Source: Chloroflexota bacterium
GTDB lineage: Bacteria; Chloroflexota; Anaerolineae; J102
Assembly (NCBI GenBank): GCA_029782215.1
Contig: JAKOVD010000032.1
Coordinates: 124,001-188,000, forward strand
Length of the DNA: 64,000 bases
Direction: 5' to 3'
Shown here: positions 44,407-54,400 of the stretch, in pieces
Position numbering within the stretch: position 1 is the stretch's first letter
How the letters are laid out: every line of letters begins with the position of its first letter
Program-made: the position numbers and the translations under genes
The notes under the pieces: model-generated
The model's database searches: none
Seen by the model: the letters and a program-made list of their open reading frames with translations, nothing else
What the model was told of the DNA's origin: nothing

Positions 44407-45411
44407 ATGCGCCTTCGTGATATCCGTCGCAAACTACTCTGGTCTGTTCTCCTGGGCGTTTTGGTCATCGGGGCCCTCGCCTTCTATGGCGATATCCGCG
44501 AAGTCGGTGGTCATCTCGCGGACTTCGACTGGCGCTATGCGCCCTTGATCCTTGTCCTGGCGGCCACGAACTACAGCTTGCGCTTCGGCAAATGGCAGTA
44601 CTACCTGCGCGTCGTGCGGGCGTCGCTTCCCTGGCGGCGAAGTCTCCTGATCTTCCTTTCCGCCTATCCGATGGTGCTGACGCCAGGCAAAGTCGGAGAG
44701 CTGCTTAAGGTCTACTTCGTCAAACGCAGCAACGGCGCCCCCATGTCCTCCACGGCGCCCATCGTGCTGGCCGAGCGCATCACGGATGGCCTGGCCATGT
44801 TCGTCCTGGCAACCGCCGCCATTCTGGTCATCGGGACGAGCGGTCCCCTGTTCTATGGGTTGGCCACGGTAGCGGCTGGGATGCTCGGCTTTGCCTTGCT
44901 TTCGCGCTGGCGCTGGCTGATGGAAAAAGGTCTCAGTCTGTGGCACCACCTTCCCGTCGTGGGCAGATTTGAGCCGCAGCTCCGCACAGCCTATGAGAGC
45001 ACCTACGACCTGTTCGCGCTCAGGCGGCTGATTTTTGCCGTGAGCCTGGGGGTGATGTCTTGGGGTTGTGAAGGGATAGCGCTCTACCTCACCTTGCTGG
45101 CCCTGGGCATCCCCGGCGGCCTGCACACGCTGGTCATCGCCGTCTTCACCATGGCCGTGTCCAGGCTGGTGGGGGCAGTCAGCTTCATACCCGGCGGCCT
45201 CGGCGCAGTTGACCTCTCCCTGACCGGCCTGATGCAGACGCTGCTGGCACTGCCAGCCGGGCTGACTGTGGCGGCCACCCTGATCATCCGCTTCTTTACG
45301 CTTTGGTTCAGCGTTGGCGTGGGCCTGGTGGCGCTGGTATTGGTCCTTCGCCAGCTCGAGATCGATGCCGACCTCGAGATCGAAATGGCCGACACGCCTT
45401 CAGCAGCCTGA
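44407..45411 (+). CDS. lysylphosphatidylglycerol synthase TM-region/AglD-like membrane protein (UPF0104)
   Basis: 334 residues with about 8 hydrophobic helices. The pattern FLSAYPMVLTPGKVGELLKVYFV (about 87-109) and the later FIPGGLGAVDLSLTGL are the paired signatures of the LPG_synthase_TM family. This family includes flippase-like parts of MprF and archaeal AglD. It probably helps move or transfer lipid-linked sugars or modified lipids. It is the only plus-strand gene between 1 and 63.9 kb and converges on the next gene with a 36-base gap. Confidence 0.82.
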   Translation: MRLRDIRRKLLWSVLLGVLVIGALAFYGDIREVGGHLADFDWRYAPLILVLAATNYSLRFGKWQYYLRVVRASLPWRRSLLIFLSAYPMVLTPGKVGELLKVYFVKRSNGAPMSSTAPIVLAERITDGLAMFVLATAAILVIGTSGPLFYGLATVAAGMLGFALLSRWRWLMEKGLSLWHHLPVVGRFEPQLRTAYESTYDLFALRRLIFAVSLGVMSWGCEGIALYLTLLALGIPGGLHTLVIAVFTMAVSRLVGAVSFIPGGLGAVDLSLTGLMQTLLALPAGLTVAATLIIRFFTLWFSVGVGLVALVLVLRQLEIDADLEIEMADTPSAA

Positions 45412-45431
45412 CGAAAGCAGAGGGCAGAAGC

Positions 45432-45449
45432 GACACCCGGTTCGGTGTC
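45432..45449. terminator. hairpin between convergent genes
   Basis: GACACC and GGTGTC pair around a 6-base loop in the 36-base space between the two convergent genes. It ends inside the stop codon of the minus-strand gene. It may act in both directions, but there is no U-rich tract. Confidence 0.35.
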
Positions 45450-46485
45450 AGCCTGTGGTCACGGCATCGCTTTCCGGCAGCGGGCTGGAGTAGGGCCGGA
45501 ACATCCCCCACGCAAAACCGGCGCCGGATGCCGCCGCTCGCACAACCAGCAGCGGCAGCGCCACCACCAGCACGGCAGCGTCCTTCCGCGCGACCAGGGC
45601 GAGGAACGGCACGGCCGTCAGGACGAAGATAGCCGCCAGGGCCAGCGCCACCCAGAGCAACTGCGCCCAGACCAACGAGGCGGCGAGCACAGGAATGATG
45701 AGACCAGTGAGCGCGATCTGCACCTTCAGGCTCTGGGTCGTATGCGAGTCGGCCACGGCATAGCCCGGATGCTGGCGCGTGAGGAACGCCTTCCAGTAGC
45801 CGATGCGGAACTTGCGCCTTGCATAGCCGCGAAAACTGGCGACGTGACGGTGGTAGACGGCTGCCAGCGGGCTCAGGCGAAAGACATGTCCCTGCTCGGC
45901 CAGGCGATACGAGAGCTCGTGGTCCTCACCGGCCGCGCCTCGAAACCGGGTGTCAAAGCCGCCAGCCTCAAGAAAGACCTCACGACGGTAGGCTGCATAC
46001 GAGGTGTCCAGGGCATTGACCGTGCCCCGCACCTGTTCGACGTGGGCGATGCGGTGGTAACGCTCTTCGTATTCCAGCTGGATGAACCTCGCCACGAGCG
46101 CCTTCTGCTGGCTGCGATAAACCCCGCGCGTGCCGCTGACCACTGGCGCTGCGAACGGCTCCAGGAGGCGCTCCAGAAAATCGGCCACCGGTTCGCAATC
46201 GGCGTCGGTGAAGACGACGATGGGCGCTCGGGCAGCGGCAACCCCGGCGTTGCGGGCGGCGGCCGGGCCGCCGTGCTCCAGCCGCAGGACGCGGGCGCCC
46301 GCTGCCTCGGCCAGCGCAGCCGTGTCATCGGTGCTGCCATCATCCGCCACGATCACCTCGAACTCATCCTGCGGCAGCGTTTGGTGTTCGAGAGCCGCCA
46401 GACAGCGGGGCAGGTCACGGCCTGCGTTGTAGGCGGCGATGATAATGCTGGCGCGCAGATTGAGCGGGACAGGATTCGCGATCAT
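45448..46485 (-). CDS. membrane-associated glycosyltransferase family 2
   Basis: 345 residues. GT-A core: SIIIAAYNAGRDL (13-25), VADDGSTDDT and the D-x-D TDADCEP; AGEDHELSYRL near 190 is the acceptor-binding acidic motif. The C-terminal third has two to three hydrophobic helices (about 240-325), so the enzyme sits on the inner membrane. It resembles transferases that extend lipid-linked glycans. A 71-base gap separates it from the preceding GT4 gene. Confidence 0.87.
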   Translation of the reverse strand: MIANPVPLNLRASIIIAAYNAGRDLPRCLAALEHQTLPQDEFEVIVADDGSTDDTAALAEAAGARVLRLEHGGPAAARNAGVAAARAPIVVFTDADCEPVADFLERLLEPFAAPVVSGTRGVYRSQQKALVARFIQLEYEERYHRIAHVEQVRGTVNALDTSYAAYRREVFLEAGGFDTRFRGAAGEDHELSYRLAEQGHVFRLSPLAAVYHRHVASFRGYARRKFRIGYWKAFLTRQHPGYAVADSHTTQSLKVQIALTGLIIPVLAASLVWAQLLWVALALAAIFVLTAVPFLALVARKDAAVLVVALPLLVVRAAASGAGFAWGMFRPYSSPLPESDAVTTG

Positions 46486-46556
46486 GAATCGATGGGAGAG
46501 CAGGAATGTCGCGCCCCTGGCAGTGCCGGGCAGACGCGTGGTTGAAATGCCGTAGG

Positions 46557-47750
46557 CTAGGGATGCGAGAGGGGGTACAGGCGTCCTGCATCCGCGTCGG
46601 GTGACAGCACGCCAGCCCTTCCGCTTTGGGCCACCTGGCGATAGAGGGTGACCATGCGCTCCACCATCAACTGCACGGTGAAGATCTGGCTCACACGCTC
46701 GCGACCGGCGTGGCCTAAACGCGCTGCCTGCGCCGGGTCAGACAGCAACTGCAAAGCCCGTCGCGCCATGACCTGGGGTTCTCCGGGCGGCGTCAGGTAG
46801 CCATGAGCCCCATCCAGCACGATCTCGGGGATGCCGCCCGCAGAGCTGGCAACAATGGGCTTGGCCAAAGACATGGCTTCGATGAGGACGATGCCAAACG
46901 ATTCGTGCCGCGACGGCAGAACGACCAGATCGCTGGCCGCCATAAAAGGCGCCACCTCGCGCTGGTAGCCCAAAAACTGCACGTCCTCCTCGATCCCAAG
47001 CCGCCGCGCCTGCCGGCCAAGGTCCTCGCGCAGGCGACCCTCACCCACCACCCAAAACCGCACATCAGGACGTTCGCGCAGCATGATGGCGGCAGCTTCC
47101 AGGAGATCGGCATGCCCTTTGACAGGCTCCAGCCTCCCAAACACGGCCACGACGGGCTGCCCGTCACTCACGCCGTAACGGCGTCGCAGCTCCGGTCGCT
47201 CATCATGGGCAGACATGGCGAAAGCGGCGGCATCAATGCCATGATAGATCACGTAAATCCTATCGGCCGCCACCTGCTTCCGCAGTCGCAGTGACTGATT
47301 ATGCGACGGCACCACCACGGCGGCGGCCCGGCCCAGTGCCAGACGATCCGCATACCCAAAGAGGCGAAGTAACGTTTCATCGTCCGTCGCCAGATGATGG
47401 TCGGTCGCCATCCAGGGCCGGTCACCCCCCCGGCTGGCCGCGTAGCCCAGGAGATCGCTCTTGAATTCGTGCGTGTGCAGCAAATCACAACGTGCGAGGC
47501 GCGTGCGCAGGAGCCGCAGGACGTGCGGCACATCTTGCGGTCGCGCGGACACCTCAAACACCTCGGCTCCGGCTTGCCGGACCTGCTGTGCCAGGGGATG
47601 CGGCTCCGCATCCAGCCCCCACCGCCGCATCAGCACCAGCTCCATTTCCACCCCATACTCGGGCAGATGCTTGGCAAGCTGAACGATCTGGCGCTCAGGC
47701 CCCCAGACACGGTCGCTTTGACGGCAATGCAGCACACGAAGCGGGGACAT
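46557..47750 (-). CDS. glycosyltransferase family 4
   Basis: 397 residues from the ATG at 47750, two bases after the previous stop (TGA-AC-ATG) with GGTGGTGA just upstream; the longer frame to 47879 runs into the GT2 gene. GT-B motifs: VFGRLEPVKGHADLLEAA, FLGYQREVAPFMAASDLVVLPS, and the E-x7-E element HESFGIVLIEAMS. It probably uses a nucleotide sugar to extend a lipid-linked chain. It is part of a set of three transferases and a Wzx-like flippase. Confidence 0.9.
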   Translation of the reverse strand: MSPLRVLHCRQSDRVWGPERQIVQLAKHLPEYGVEMELVLMRRWGLDAEPHPLAQQVRQAGAEVFEVSARPQDVPHVLRLLRTRLARCDLLHTHEFKSDLLGYAASRGGDRPWMATDHHLATDDETLLRLFGYADRLALGRAAAVVVPSHNQSLRLRKQVAADRIYVIYHGIDAAAFAMSAHDERPELRRRYGVSDGQPVVAVFGRLEPVKGHADLLEAAAIMLRERPDVRFWVVGEGRLREDLGRQARRLGIEEDVQFLGYQREVAPFMAASDLVVLPSRHESFGIVLIEAMSLAKPIVASSAGGIPEIVLDGAHGYLTPPGEPQVMARRALQLLSDPAQAARLGHAGRERVSQIFTVQLMVERMVTLYRQVAQSGRAGVLSPDADAGRLYPLSHP

Positions 47751-47752
47751 GT

Positions 47753-48790
47753 TCACCACCCAGCGCCGCGCGGCGAGCGCCTTGACTGGATGTCGGCGCC
47801 GGGGTTCAGACCGGTGATCGTGCCGGAGGACGCCGGAGCAGGTTCCGGGTGCGCCGGCCCCCTGACCGCCCAATGCCACAGGCCGGCATGAAACCGGCGC
47901 TGGTAGGCGGGATCAGGTTCTCGGCCCAAGAGTCCCAACAGGCTGAAGGCCCACCATTTGCCGGCCGCCACCGCCGCCATTCCCAGCCGGTGCCGGTGTG
48001 CGGCTGCCTCCCCAAGCCAACGCCGGAAGTAGAGGTGGACGCCCTCCACCGCCAGCAGAGCGGCGCGCGTCGAATCCTGCCTGCTGCTTTCGCCGCCCGC
48101 ATGCACGATGATCGCATCCCCCACCAGCACGGTGGCAAAGCCTGCCGCCTGCACGCGCCGGCAAAGGTCCACATCCTCGCCGTACATCGGGAAGTGAGGG
48201 TCCAGTTGGCGCAGTCCAGAAGGCAGTCGCGCGGACAAGAGAAGGCAGGCCCCAGACAGCAGCGGCACGGGTCCGGTCTGGCTGCGGTCAAAACCGGGCC
48301 GCAGATTCGCCGCCAGCCATCGTTGCCGGGGGAAACGTCGCGTGAGCCCCGACCACTCCAGGGTTTCCGACCACGGCGTCGGCAGGCGCCTGCCCGTGCG
48401 AGGATCATCGCGTCCCTGAGCATCGACGATTCGCGGGCCTAGCAGACCGGCCCCCGGATGCTCGTCCGCATAGCGAACAAGCCGCGCCAGGCTGCCTGCC
48501 TGCGGCGTCGTGTCGGGATTCAGCAGCAAGAGATGCCGTCCCCGGGCGGATACCAGTCCCTGGTTGGCGGCCGCGGTGTAAAGCCGGTTCTCACCGTTCG
48601 CAATGAGACGGACCTCCGGAAAGGCCGTCTGCAGGCGCGCCGCCGTGCCGTCTTGGGAGCCGTTGTCCACCACGATGGTCTCCCACCGGTAAGCATTCGT
48701 CAACGCCGCCGGCAAAGCCGCCAGGCAGGCCATGAGCTGGTCAGCGACATTCCAACTGACGATGACGACGCTCAGGTCGGGAGCACTCAC
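47753..48790 (-). CDS. glycosyltransferase family 2 (WbbL rhamnosyltransferase-like)
   Basis: 345 residues. VVIVSWNVADQL (8-19), VVDNGSQDGT (42-51), LLLNPDT and the acceptor-site MYGEDVDLCRRV match the WbbL-type subgroup, many of which are rhamnosyltransferases. The C-terminal 90 residues are helical and may bind the membrane surface. It overlaps the upstream flippase gene by 4 bases. Confidence 0.87.
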   Translation of the reverse strand: MSAPDLSVVIVSWNVADQLMACLAALPAALTNAYRWETIVVDNGSQDGTAARLQTAFPEVRLIANGENRLYTAAANQGLVSARGRHLLLLNPDTTPQAGSLARLVRYADEHPGAGLLGPRIVDAQGRDDPRTGRRLPTPWSETLEWSGLTRRFPRQRWLAANLRPGFDRSQTGPVPLLSGACLLLSARLPSGLRQLDPHFPMYGEDVDLCRRVQAAGFATVLVGDAIIVHAGGESSRQDSTRAALLAVEGVHLYFRRWLGEAAAHRHRLGMAAVAAGKWWAFSLLGLLGREPDPAYQRRFHAGLWHWAVRGPAHPEPAPASSGTITGLNPGADIQSRRSPRGAGW

Positions 48791-50328
48791 GGGGTCACCG
48801 TTCCCTGGGACACAGAGCGTTGGCGCAGGAGAGCACGCAGACGCGGCCGCAGCCAGGCCTGTTCACCAGGCTGGATGAGCTCCAGGATGAACGCCCCCGC
48901 CGCATAGAGAAGGCCATAGGCGACGCCCAGCGCCATCAGTTCAGCCAAGGCTGGCTTGCCCCAATGCTGGGCGATGCCCACAAGGCCGGCGGCAAGAAGG
49001 CCTGTCCAGAGGAGAAGATCGGGTGAAAACGCCGTGAGCCAGAGCCGCCGCGACAAACCCACCACCCGGCCAAAGATGAGCAGAGTCAGCGCCGCACTGC
49101 TGCTGACGGCAACGCCGTTGGCGGCGATCAAACCCCAGTAGCCCCATCTCGGCACCAGCAGCAGCGCCAGGAAGAAGTTGACTACCAGGTTGTAGGCAGA
49201 GAAGGTCATGGCCATGCCCGGACGACCGATGGCCTGCATGCCGACCGAGGCTGCGGAAGCCATCCCGGCCACGGCCCACGCCGCGGCCAAAGCCTGGAGC
49301 CCCAGGGCCGCCTCGGGGATGGGAGCTCCAAACCAGGCGCGCACGAATGGATCGGCTAGGGCGATCATCAGCCCGGCCAGGGGCACGATCAACAGGGCCA
49401 GCAGGCGCAGCGCCCGCAAATACAGACTGCGGACCTGGGACAGACCACCTCCAGCATGGGCGGCAGCCAGGGCAGGATAGAGGGCCTGGGCCACCGCCAG
49501 GGACAGGGTGAAGATCTGCGTGGCGATCACTACAGCCAGCTCGTAGTAGGCAACGCGCTCGACGCCGGTCCAACGCGCTAACAGCACCTTGTTGGTCGCC
49601 GTGTAACCCAACGCGATCAGGCTGGTGGCGAAGATGAAGCGGGAGAAGGTCCAGTCACGGCGCAGCCAGGCACGGTCGAAGAGGCGGGGACTGTAGCGCA
49701 GCGCCGGTATCACGCGCCGCGAGGCCGCCAACAGCAGCACCGTCTGCGCGGTGACACCCGCCAGGTAGGCGGCGCTGATGCCCACCAACCCGCCGGCATG
49801 GCTCACCGCAGCGAGGGCGCCGGCGGCGAACAGAGCCCGGTTCAGGATCGTGCCGGCGCTGGTGTAGGCCATGCGCTGGCTACCCTCGACCAGGGCGCTG
49901 AGGATGAGACCCGCCGTCACCGGCACCAGGCTCAACGCCAACAGGCGGAGGGTCGGCACGGCCTGGGACATCAGGTCGTCAGGCACGCCCAGGAGACGCG
50001 CCAGGGGCGCCGCCGCCATCCAACCGATCCCGGCTGCCGCCAGGCTGACGACCAGCAAGGGCCACAGGAGGGTATTGGCATCGGTTGCGGCGGCCGACCA
50101 ACGTCCCCAGAGCCGATACTGCGCCACGTTGCGCACGAGCGCGCGCCCCAGGCCGAAATCCAGCAGTTGTGAAAGGGACACCACCACGCCGAAAAGCGCC
50201 CAAACGCCGAACAAACGCGCGCCCAGATCACGCAACAGCAAAGGCGTGATGGCCAGGGCGATGAGCGAAGTCACGGCCATGCCGGCAACGTTGAAGCCGG
50301 TGTTGGCCAGGATCGTACGGGTGCGCAT
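48787..50328 (-). CDS. wzx-like: Wzx-like oligosaccharide flippase (MOP superfamily)
   Basis: 513 residues from the ATG at 50328; the upstream extension to 50424 overlaps the phosphatase gene. About 12-14 helices are predicted, starting TILANTGFNVAGMAVTSLIA, and the family segment LGARLFGVWALFGVVVSLSQLLDFGLG (27 residues from about 33) is characteristic of polysaccharide flippases. It should move undecaprenyl-linked repeat units outward for a Wzy-type polymerase. The likely polymerase is at 4007-5386, about 44 kb away. Confidence 0.85.
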   Translation of the reverse strand: MRTRTILANTGFNVAGMAVTSLIALAITPLLLRDLGARLFGVWALFGVVVSLSQLLDFGLGRALVRNVAQYRLWGRWSAAATDANTLLWPLLVVSLAAAGIGWMAAAPLARLLGVPDDLMSQAVPTLRLLALSLVPVTAGLILSALVEGSQRMAYTSAGTILNRALFAAGALAAVSHAGGLVGISAAYLAGVTAQTVLLLAASRRVIPALRYSPRLFDRAWLRRDWTFSRFIFATSLIALGYTATNKVLLARWTGVERVAYYELAVVIATQIFTLSLAVAQALYPALAAAHAGGGLSQVRSLYLRALRLLALLIVPLAGLMIALADPFVRAWFGAPIPEAALGLQALAAAWAVAGMASAASVGMQAIGRPGMAMTFSAYNLVVNFFLALLLVPRWGYWGLIAANGVAVSSSAALTLLIFGRVVGLSRRLWLTAFSPDLLLWTGLLAAGLVGIAQHWGKPALAELMALGVAYGLLYAAGAFILELIQPGEQAWLRPRLRALLRQRSVSQGTVTP

Positions 50329-50374
50329 GGGCGAAGTATGAAACGCGGGCTTCGGTTGGAAAATGCAGACCGGG

Positions 50375-51052
50375 CTAGCGCCCGTCGTCCGGATCGCCGT
50401 CAAGCCCAAACAGCGATCCAACATCCTCGATGCGCGTCAGATAGTAGTCGGCTTCCCCCTGGTCGGGCTGGCCAAGCAGTGCCGTCACCATGCCCATTTC
50501 TCGGGCAGGAGGCAGGTTCACGGGGCTGTCCTCGATGAAGAGACAGCGCTCCGGCGCAACATTGACAAGCGCCAGGCACCGTTCGTACGCCAGCCGCTGG
50601 GGTTTCGAAACATAACCTAGCTCCCCCATCCCCACCAGGGGGTCGAAGTACGGCAGCAGGTCCAACGCCGAAAGCACATTGCGAGCGTGCGCCGACGAGG
50701 CATTGGTGAAGATTGCCTTACGTTGGGGCAATAGGGCCAGAGTGGCCGCCAGGGTCGGGTTTGGCGCCAGATACCGGGTCGCGTCGACCTCGTGGACATG
50801 AGCCAGGTAGGGTTCGGGCGCCACGCCATACTCGGCAATCAGTCCCATGATGGTGGTGCCGTACTCATGCCAGTAGCGCTTCTGGACGGTGCGCGCATTC
50901 TCCGGCGACAGATCAAGCGTTCGGCAGACGTAGCCGAGAATGCGCTGGTCGATCTCCTTCCAAAGGCCGCTGTCGCGCGGGTAAAGCGTATTGTCGAGGT
51001 CGAACAGCAGGACATCGACATCTGGCACGGGTATGGACACCATACCAATCAT
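50375..51052 (-). CDS. HAD phosphatase, pyrimidine 5'-nucleotidase (SDT1) type
   Basis: 225 residues. LLFDLDNTLYP (15-25) gives the two catalytic Asp residues, FTNASSAHARNVL is motif II, and FIEDSPVNLPPAREMGM is motif IV. The cap domain is helical, as in yeast SDT1-type nucleotidases and related phosphatases. A housekeeping role is likely. It is co-oriented with the flippase gene, with a 46-base gap. The perfect palindrome at 51107-51122 is upstream of the start. Confidence 0.85.
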   Translation of the reverse strand: MIGMVSIPVPDVDVLLFDLDNTLYPRDSGLWKEIDQRILGYVCRTLDLSPENARTVQKRYWHEYGTTIMGLIAEYGVAPEPYLAHVHEVDATRYLAPNPTLAATLALLPQRKAIFTNASSAHARNVLSALDLLPYFDPLVGMGELGYVSKPQRLAYERCLALVNVAPERCLFIEDSPVNLPPAREMGMVTALLGQPDQGEADYYLTRIEDVGSLFGLDGDPDDGR

Positions 51053-51402
51053 GATACGCCCACAGGGGATGGCGGGCCAAACGGGTGGGCGTGATCTTGC
51101 CTTGCACCGCTGATATCAGCGGGCGCTCGTCAAGCCCTTCACGCAGCGATCACGGCGTCACTCCCCAGTAACGGCAGCTACCTAATTCTGCACCCAAGTT
51201 GGAGCCATACCTGCGGCCTTCTCTTCCGTCGACTTCATGCCTTCTTCAGATTGAGCATGGCTGAGCGCCCAAGGGCTTGTCCGGAGAGCTGCACAAGGCG
51301 GGGGAAGGCGTCTGCTTCTTGCCTGCCGTTCCCGCGCCCTGTTTGGTTTGGCGGGGCCCAGATCCTGGGCGTCCATGCGCGCTCCCGTGCTGCGCCTGTG
51401 CG
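51053..51402. other. 350-bp gene-free stretch upstream of the HAD gene and downstream of the RHS gene
   Basis: No gene with recognisable features. A 74-codon frame on the minus strand (51182-51406) starts inside the end of the RHS gene in another frame and has an Arg/Pro-rich composition. It may be a remnant of a lost RHS C-terminal tip. A palindrome lies at 51107-51122. No clear promoter was found. Confidence 0.5.
51107..51122. promoter_or_regulatory. perfect 16-bp palindrome upstream of the HAD phosphatase gene
   Basis: CCGCTGATATCAGCGG is a perfect two-fold symmetric site, 55 bases upstream of the HAD start codon at 51052. It is suited to a dimeric transcription factor. Chance occurrence is possible but unlikely for this length within a 350-base gap. 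Confidence 0.35.
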
Positions 51403-54400
51403 TCAACGCAGGCCGGATTGCGCCGGGTTGTTGCCGGCAAAGTCGTAGGGATTGCCCAGGGTCTCAGGACCAGGCTGGAGATAGCGGCCTGTGACCGGGT
51501 CGTAGCGCCGACCTCCGGCGAAATAAAGGGTGCTGCCGGCATCGTAGCGGGCGCCGTCGAACAGATAGGGGTTGCCCAGGGCACTGGCATGACCACCGGT
51601 GCTGAAGACAGGAGCCCCGAATGGGTCGTAAATCACCTGCTCCACGACCTCGCCGTTGGCGTCTGCCAGGCCTACGACGCTGCCCGACGCATCGGCCTGG
51701 TAGAAGAGCCGCGCCCCGCGCCGCTGCATCATCAGGTGCGGCGCATAGACAGCCTCGAGAGCGCCGTCAACGTCTCGCTCCTCAATCACGTCTCTGCCGG
51801 CATACGTGTAGAACGTCACCACACCGCCTGTTTCCATGCTCACCGGGCGTCCAAGGGCGTCATAGGTGGTGAGGCTGGACGGATGCGCGGCAGGGATGCC
51901 GGCGGCAGCGGTTGCCCCCGCCACCGTCCTGCCCTGACGGACGAGTGGCATATATACCGTCAGCGGCGGAACGCTGGCAATCAGGCGGCCAAGATAGTCG
52001 TATGCGTGGGTCAAAAGACCGGCCTGCGTGAGGTTTCCCCCGGAATCGTACGCGTAGCCCCGACCGCCGACCGAAACGTACCTGTTGCCAGCGGCGACCA
52101 CGTAGGGGATGGTCTGGCCGTCCCGAGCCGTCTGGGTCCGGTTGCCGGCGAGGTCGTAAGTGTAGGCAAGGCAGATCGCCGCCGGGGCCGATGGCAGCGC
52201 GGGCGCCGCGATCCCGCCAGCCCCGAGAGGCTCAGGACAGAGAATGGGACCCGAAGCGCGGACCAGCCGGTAAAGGCTATCATAGGCAAAGCCCGTGCCG
52301 GCGCCGGGCATGGCAGGCAGCGGCGTCTCGCTGAGGCGGTTTCCTGCGCGGTCATAGCTGTAGCCAACGCCGGTCAGTAGGGCGCCGTCCACGCTCCGGC
52401 GATGCGTCACTGCGGTCACCCGCCGGGCGCCATCATAGGCATAGGCGACGTAGGCGCCGCCGCCGTTCGTGCGCCGCCACACCCGCGTGGGGCCCAAGTA
52501 GTCGTATTGGGCGATCGCACCGGCGCCGTCCTCCAGGCTCTTGACCCTGTTCAGGGCATCATACGTTGCGGTCAGGATGGCGCCGCTGGGGTAGTACTGG
52601 GTGAGGCGGTTGCCCAGGCCGTCATAGGTACTGGCGACGGTGTGGCCGTCCTGAGTCTCACGGCGATGGTTGGAAAGACTGTCATAGGTGAACGCCAGAC
52701 TACTGTCGTCGGCTGCGACGCTGGGATCGTTGTTGTCGGTGGCTGTGACCAGCCGGGAGAGGCCGTCCCAACCGTACGTCTGCAGCGTTGTTCCGCCTAC
52801 CCCGGCGCCCCTGGTGACGTCGGTGCGCACACGGCGATCGAGGGCGTCGTAGGTTTGGGTCACCGTATTGCCAGCGGGATCACGGCGCTGGATCAGGTTG
52901 CCGGCCCGATCATAGCCATAGGTCACGGGAACGCCATCGGCGGGGATCACGCGGGTCAGACGGTCCAGGGCATCATAGGCGTAGGCCGTCACGTTGCGGT
53001 TGGGATCGGTGCGCCCGACCAGGTTGCCGTTGGCATCGTAGGCATAGAGCATCTGTGCCTGCCCGATCACCGCCCCACCCCCCACCCCACCCTCGCGCAG
53101 GTGATAGGCAGCCGCCAACAGGCGTCCCTGGCTGTCGTAGCTGAAGATCGAGGTGTTGCCGTGGTCGTTGGCGATCGTGCCAGAATAGGAGGGACTGAAG
53201 TCGTCACTTGGGGTGGGGCCGTTGGCGTCGCTGCGAAAAACCAGGTTTCCGCGGCTGTCGTAGGCTGCACGCTCGGTTGCGCCCAGGCTGCCAGTCACCT
53301 CCACCAGGCGATTGACGGCATCGTAGGCGTACGTGGTCGTGTAGATTTCCGTGGGCGCCAGGTTGTCAGGCTGGCGCTCGGCGGCGACGATCTGGACCAG
53401 GTTGTTGGCGCCGTCGTACCTGAAGGCCAACCGGTTGTTCAGAGCATCGGTTTGGCTGGCAAGCCGGTCCAACTTGTCATAGGTGTTTAGGATCGCCTGA
53501 CCTCCATCGTTCCGCAGCGCTGTCAAGTTGCCGTTGCGGTCGTAGGCATAGTCCGTCTCGACCCAGCCATCGCCGTCGCCGTCCGTCACCAGCGGCGTCA
53601 GGGCGCCGGTATCGACGTCGGCCAGGAAGTAAGCCTGCTGCCGCGCATAGAGCCGGTTGCGCTCATCGTAGCTGAAGCGACTGCGGCTGAGCGTCACCAG
53701 GCTGGCGGCGGTGAGCGTACGGCCAGGATTGCGGCCAGCCTGACCATCCCTGGCCTGGACTTCCAGAACGTTGCCGTTGGCGTCATAACGCCACGTACGC
53801 ACGTTACCCAAGGCGTCGACCCGCCCTGCCAGGCGGTCGAAGCCGTCGTACACGTCGTCCGTGAGATGTCCCTCAGCGTCGGTTGTACGCGTAAGGTTGC
53901 CGTTGGCGTCATATGCGTAGCGGGTCGTGGCGGCCTCCGCCGCACCGGCGCCCCTGGTGACCTGGCGCAGCCTGCCGGCGCCGTCGTAGGCATAGGCGAC
54001 CTGGTTCCCGGCGGGGTAGGTGAGCGTGCTCAACCGCTCCAGGGGGTCATAGCGATACTGGGTGATGGCCTGCGCTGTGGATGAGATCTCCTCGCTTGCC
54101 GTGATGAGGTTGCCGAGCAGGTCGTAGGCATAGGTCGTGGTCAGCCAGGGATCGGCGGCGTCGCGACGATAGACGCCGGTGGGATGGTAGCCGGCGTCCA
54201 GGTCGGGAAGCACGTTCTCCACATCCACCTGCACGAGGTTGTCGTTGGCGTCGTAGCGGTAGAGGGTCTCGTAGTCCAAGGGAACGGCGGAGGCGTACTG
54301 CGTATTGCGTGATGCGTCTGTCCCTATGGCCGCAGCCTTTGAGATCTTGACGACCTGGTTGAGGGCGTTAACGCCGTAATCGGTGCGTACACCGCGGCCA

